Source: Brotonthovivens sp045629925 (GTDB lineage Bacteria; Bacillota; Clostridia; Lachnospirales; Lachnospiraceae). From it: a stretch of DNA of 7,313 nucleotides. Shown here one piece after another: positions 5,399 through 7,313 of the stretch. The stretch's first letter is position 1, and every line of letters begins with the position of its first letter. A program made the position numbers and the translations under genes. The stretch spans positions 1 to 7,313 of the forward strand of contig JAZQSD010000105.1 of NCBI GenBank assembly GCA_045629925.1, given 5' to 3'. The notes under the pieces were generated by a model. The model saw only the letters and a program-made list of their open reading frames with translations, made no database searches and was not told where the DNA came from.

Positions 5399-6313
5399 TT
5401 ACATGGAGATATCTTCTTTGCGGTAACCAAAGTTTTTCATCTGGATATCACTGTCTCTCCAGTCTTTTCTAACTTTCACCCAAATCTGAAGATTTACTTT
5501 CATCTCCAACATTTTTTCAATCTCATATCTTGCATTTGTGCCAATCTTTCTAAGCATGGCACCCTGTTTTCCGATAATGATTCCTTTGTGGGAATCTCTT
5601 TCACACACAATGGTCGCCTCGATATCGATAATCTTCTGACCATTGCGTTTCTTCATCTTTTCAACTGAAACAGCAATTCCATGTGGAATCTCTTCGTCCA
5701 GCGCATGAAGAGCTTTTTCACGGATCAGCTCCGCAACAATCTGGCGTTCTGGCTGATCTGTGATTGTATCTTCATCGTAGAACATTGGGCCGTATGGAAG
5801 ATATTTGAAAATCATATCGATAATGGCATCCTGATTGTCTCCGTGAAGGGCTGATGCTGGAATGATCTCTGCAAAATCATAAATCTTGCGGTAAGTATCA
5901 ATAAATTCCAGAATCTCTTCTTTCTTTACCATATCGATCTTGTTGATGATAAGGATTACCGGAACTTTGACTTTCTTTAACTGTTCTGCAATATGCTGCT
6001 CGCCTGCGCCAACATAGTTGGTAGGTTCTACCAGCCACAGAATCACATCTACATCCTTCATGGTGTTCTCAGCCACATTTACCATGTATTCGCCCAGCTT
6101 GTTTTTTGCTTTGTGAATACCTGGTGTGTCAAGAAATACAATCTGTCCTCTATCCATGTCAGTATAAACTGTCTGGATACGATTTCTTGTTGTCTGTGGC
6201 TTCTTTGATGTGATCGCAATCTTCTGACCGATCATATGGTTCATCAATGTGGATTTTCCCACATTTGGACGACCGATCAATGTTACAAATCCTGATTTAA
6301 AATCTGCTTTCAT
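5399..6313 (-). CDS. era: GTPase Era, 30S ribosome maturation factor
   Basis: Era is an essential or near-essential GTPase that binds the 3' end of 16S rRNA and assists 30S subunit assembly, partly at the membrane. The 304-residue protein has the standard two-domain layout. The GTPase domain shows G1 GRPNVGKS (14-21), G2 at T41/T42 within PQTTR, G3 DTPG (62-65), G4 NKID (124-127) and G5 SAL (154-156). The type 2 KH RNA-binding domain occupies about 210-285, with ERDSHKGIIIGKQGAMLRKIG including the GKQG loop (248-251). All motifs are intact. AAGGAAG (6317-6323) precedes the ATG. It begins 14 bases after the peptidase stop, so the two genes are probably cotranscribed. Confidence 0.98.
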   Translation of the reverse strand: MKADFKSGFVTLIGRPNVGKSTLMNHMIGQKIAITSKKPQTTRNRIQTVYTDMDRGQIVFLDTPGIHKAKNKLGEYMVNVAENTMKDVDVILWLVEPTNYVGAGEQHIAEQLKKVKVPVILIINKIDMVKKEEILEFIDTYRKIYDFAEIIPASALHGDNQDAIIDMIFKYLPYGPMFYDEDTITDQPERQIVAELIREKALHALDEEIPHGIAVSVEKMKKRNGQKIIDIEATIVCERDSHKGIIIGKQGAMLRKIGTNARYEIEKMLEMKVNLQIWVKVRKDWRDSDIQMKNFGYRKEDISM

Positions 6314-6327
6314 ATTCTTCCTTTTCT

Positions 6328-7313
6328 CTAAAACAAATCCAGCGTTTTATCAAATAACGCTTCGTTTTCCTGTACTTTATCTTCATTTCCGATGACACAG
6401 ATGTAATCCTGGTCTAAAACAGCCTGCACAGGATCTGCCAGTGCTTTGATGTGATCAACCGTTACACCGATTACCTCTTCACGTTCCTTCTGTACCATCT
6501 CTTCTGTAAGACCTGCCAAATATGCAGTAAGACTTCTTCTTCCTTTTGCCTTTGGATACAATGGCTGATCCATTCCGCTGATCGTTCCGATCACATACTT
6601 TGTCATATCTCTGTCAGAGCATTCAAATCCGCGAAGGTAATCTACTGTTTTTCTAAATACATCCAGTGACTCTTTCAACTTAGGATCACGATATGTGTAG
6701 AAGTAGGCATCTCCAGTTCTTGTAAAAGCACCTCCACAACCGTAAGCACTGCCTTTTTCACGGATATTCTTCCAAAGGTAATCGTAGCTTAAGATTGTTT
6801 TCAGAACTTTGAAGGCTCCTGTGTATTCATACCCCTGATCTCTATAGCTTCCTACCTGAGATACATACTGAACCTGCGAAGAATCTTTGAATCCTTCATT
6901 GCCCTTTTCACAGGTAATCTTGCATTCTTCCACATCAGATGGCAGTGGATAAAGTTTTTCTGCCAACTTCTGGATGTGCCCCATAAGCTTATCTCTGCCA
7001 GCTTCTTTGCATGTAACATTTACAAGCAGGTTCTCTTTGTTGAACATAAGCTTCATGATAGAAACAAGTTTCTCTTTCAGCGCATCTTTTAACTGATCAT
7101 AATTCTCATCTAATTCTTTGATCAGCTGATAAAATGCAATACCACCTGTCATATCGTTATATTTAGACCTTTGGAGATAATATCCCAGAGCTCTCGCTGC
7201 AGATACCACATGCCCACTGCTGCTCAGATCTGCTTCCAGAGAAGATTTGATCTGTGCCAGGATCTCCTTCATTCTCTTGTCATCTTCTAAACTGCTTGCA
7301 AACAGCATATCTT
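6328..7313 (-). CDS. M16C (PreP-like) peptidase, C-terminal part, cut by window edge
   Basis: This is the C-terminal end of an insulinase-family protein of the M16C type (presequence protease, Cym1/PreP). Full family members are about 950-1000 residues, so roughly one third is visible. The frame is open to the right edge, so the Met codon at 7306-7308 (LFASSLEDD follows) is internal and not a start. Counting from that Met, the segment shows the typical C-terminal half-barrel pattern: a helical hinge-like stretch, LSYDYLWKNIREKGSAYGCGGAF with the conserved R183 and Y189 that in M16C proteases contribute to the substrate site, then RDPKLKESLDVFRKTVDYLR. The HxxEH zinc site is in the N-terminal quarter and cannot be checked here, so activity is inferred. 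No signal peptide can be assessed. It is followed closely by era. Confidence 0.88.
   Translation of the reverse strand, partial: DMLFASSLEDDKRMKEILAQIKSSLEADLSSSGHVVSAARALGYYLQRSKYNDMTGGIAFYQLIKELDENYDQLKDALKEKLVSIMKLMFNKENLLVNVTCKEAGRDKLMGHIQKLAEKLYPLPSDVEECKITCEKGNEGFKDSSQVQYVSQVGSYRDQGYEYTGAFKVLKTILSYDYLWKNIREKGSAYGCGGAFTRTGDAYFYTYRDPKLKESLDVFRKTVDYLRGFECSDRDMTKYVIGTISGMDQPLYPKAKGRRSLTAYLAGLTEEMVQKEREEVIGVTVDHIKALADPVQAVLDQDYICVIGNEDKVQENEALFDKTLDLF

Noticed and set aside
5993..6208. 71-codon plus-strand frame antisense to era, and similar antisense frames at 2458-2646, 3255-3563, 4001-4294, 5396-5668 and 6451-6669
   Set aside because: All are shadows opposite well-supported genes, lack ribosome sites of note and translate to unlikely compositions.
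1..7313. Mobile element, CRISPR array, toxin-antitoxin or defence island
   Set aside because: No transposase or integrase frame, no spaced direct repeats, no terminal inverted repeats with duplications and no effector-like genes. The gene order on the right is conserved housekeeping synteny.

Overview
The window looks like a chromosomal segment from a low-to-moderate GC Gram-positive anaerobe of the Firmicutes, most likely a Lachnospiraceae-type Clostridia. Three observations support this: the gene order era / YqzL-like / recO / glycyl-tRNA synthetase is the Firmicutes arrangement; strong AGGAGG-type ribosome binding sites recur throughout; and glycyl-tRNA synthetase is the single-chain dimeric form. 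The species assignment is inference from gene content and general sequence style, not from a database match.

Layout. Positions 1-341 hold no gene I can defend. This stretch is AT-rich, with two inverted repeats and candidate promoters facing both ways. Positions 342-2236 (+) carry a two-component operon: an OmpR/PhoB-type response regulator followed, with an ATGA overlap, by a membrane histidine kinase that lacks a visible HAMP domain. A perfect 11-bp hairpin at 2253-2280, flanked by A and T runs, separates this operon from the converging genes on the other strand and should terminate transcription from both sides.

From 2286 to the right edge every gene is on the minus strand. In transcription order (right to left) they are: the C-terminal third of an M16C (PreP-like) zinc-peptidase homologue, cut by the window edge; era; a 63-codon YqzL-like gene starting with GTG; recO, which overlaps that gene by 56 nt; a 202-aa lipoprotein of unknown function behind its own near-consensus promoter; and glyQS. 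The spacing suggests two units: peptidase-era-(YqzL-like)-recO, and lipoprotein-glyQS. The first joins ribosome maturation (Era) and recombinational repair (RecO). The second joins an exported lipoprotein with tRNA charging.

Overall this is a housekeeping neighbourhood plus one uncharacterised sensor system. I see no mobile element, CRISPR array, RNA gene or defence-type system. The points worth a second look are modest: the overlapping small gene before recO, the lipoprotein that shares glyQS's promoter, the absence of a T-box before glyQS, and the structured intergenic region ahead of the two-component operon.
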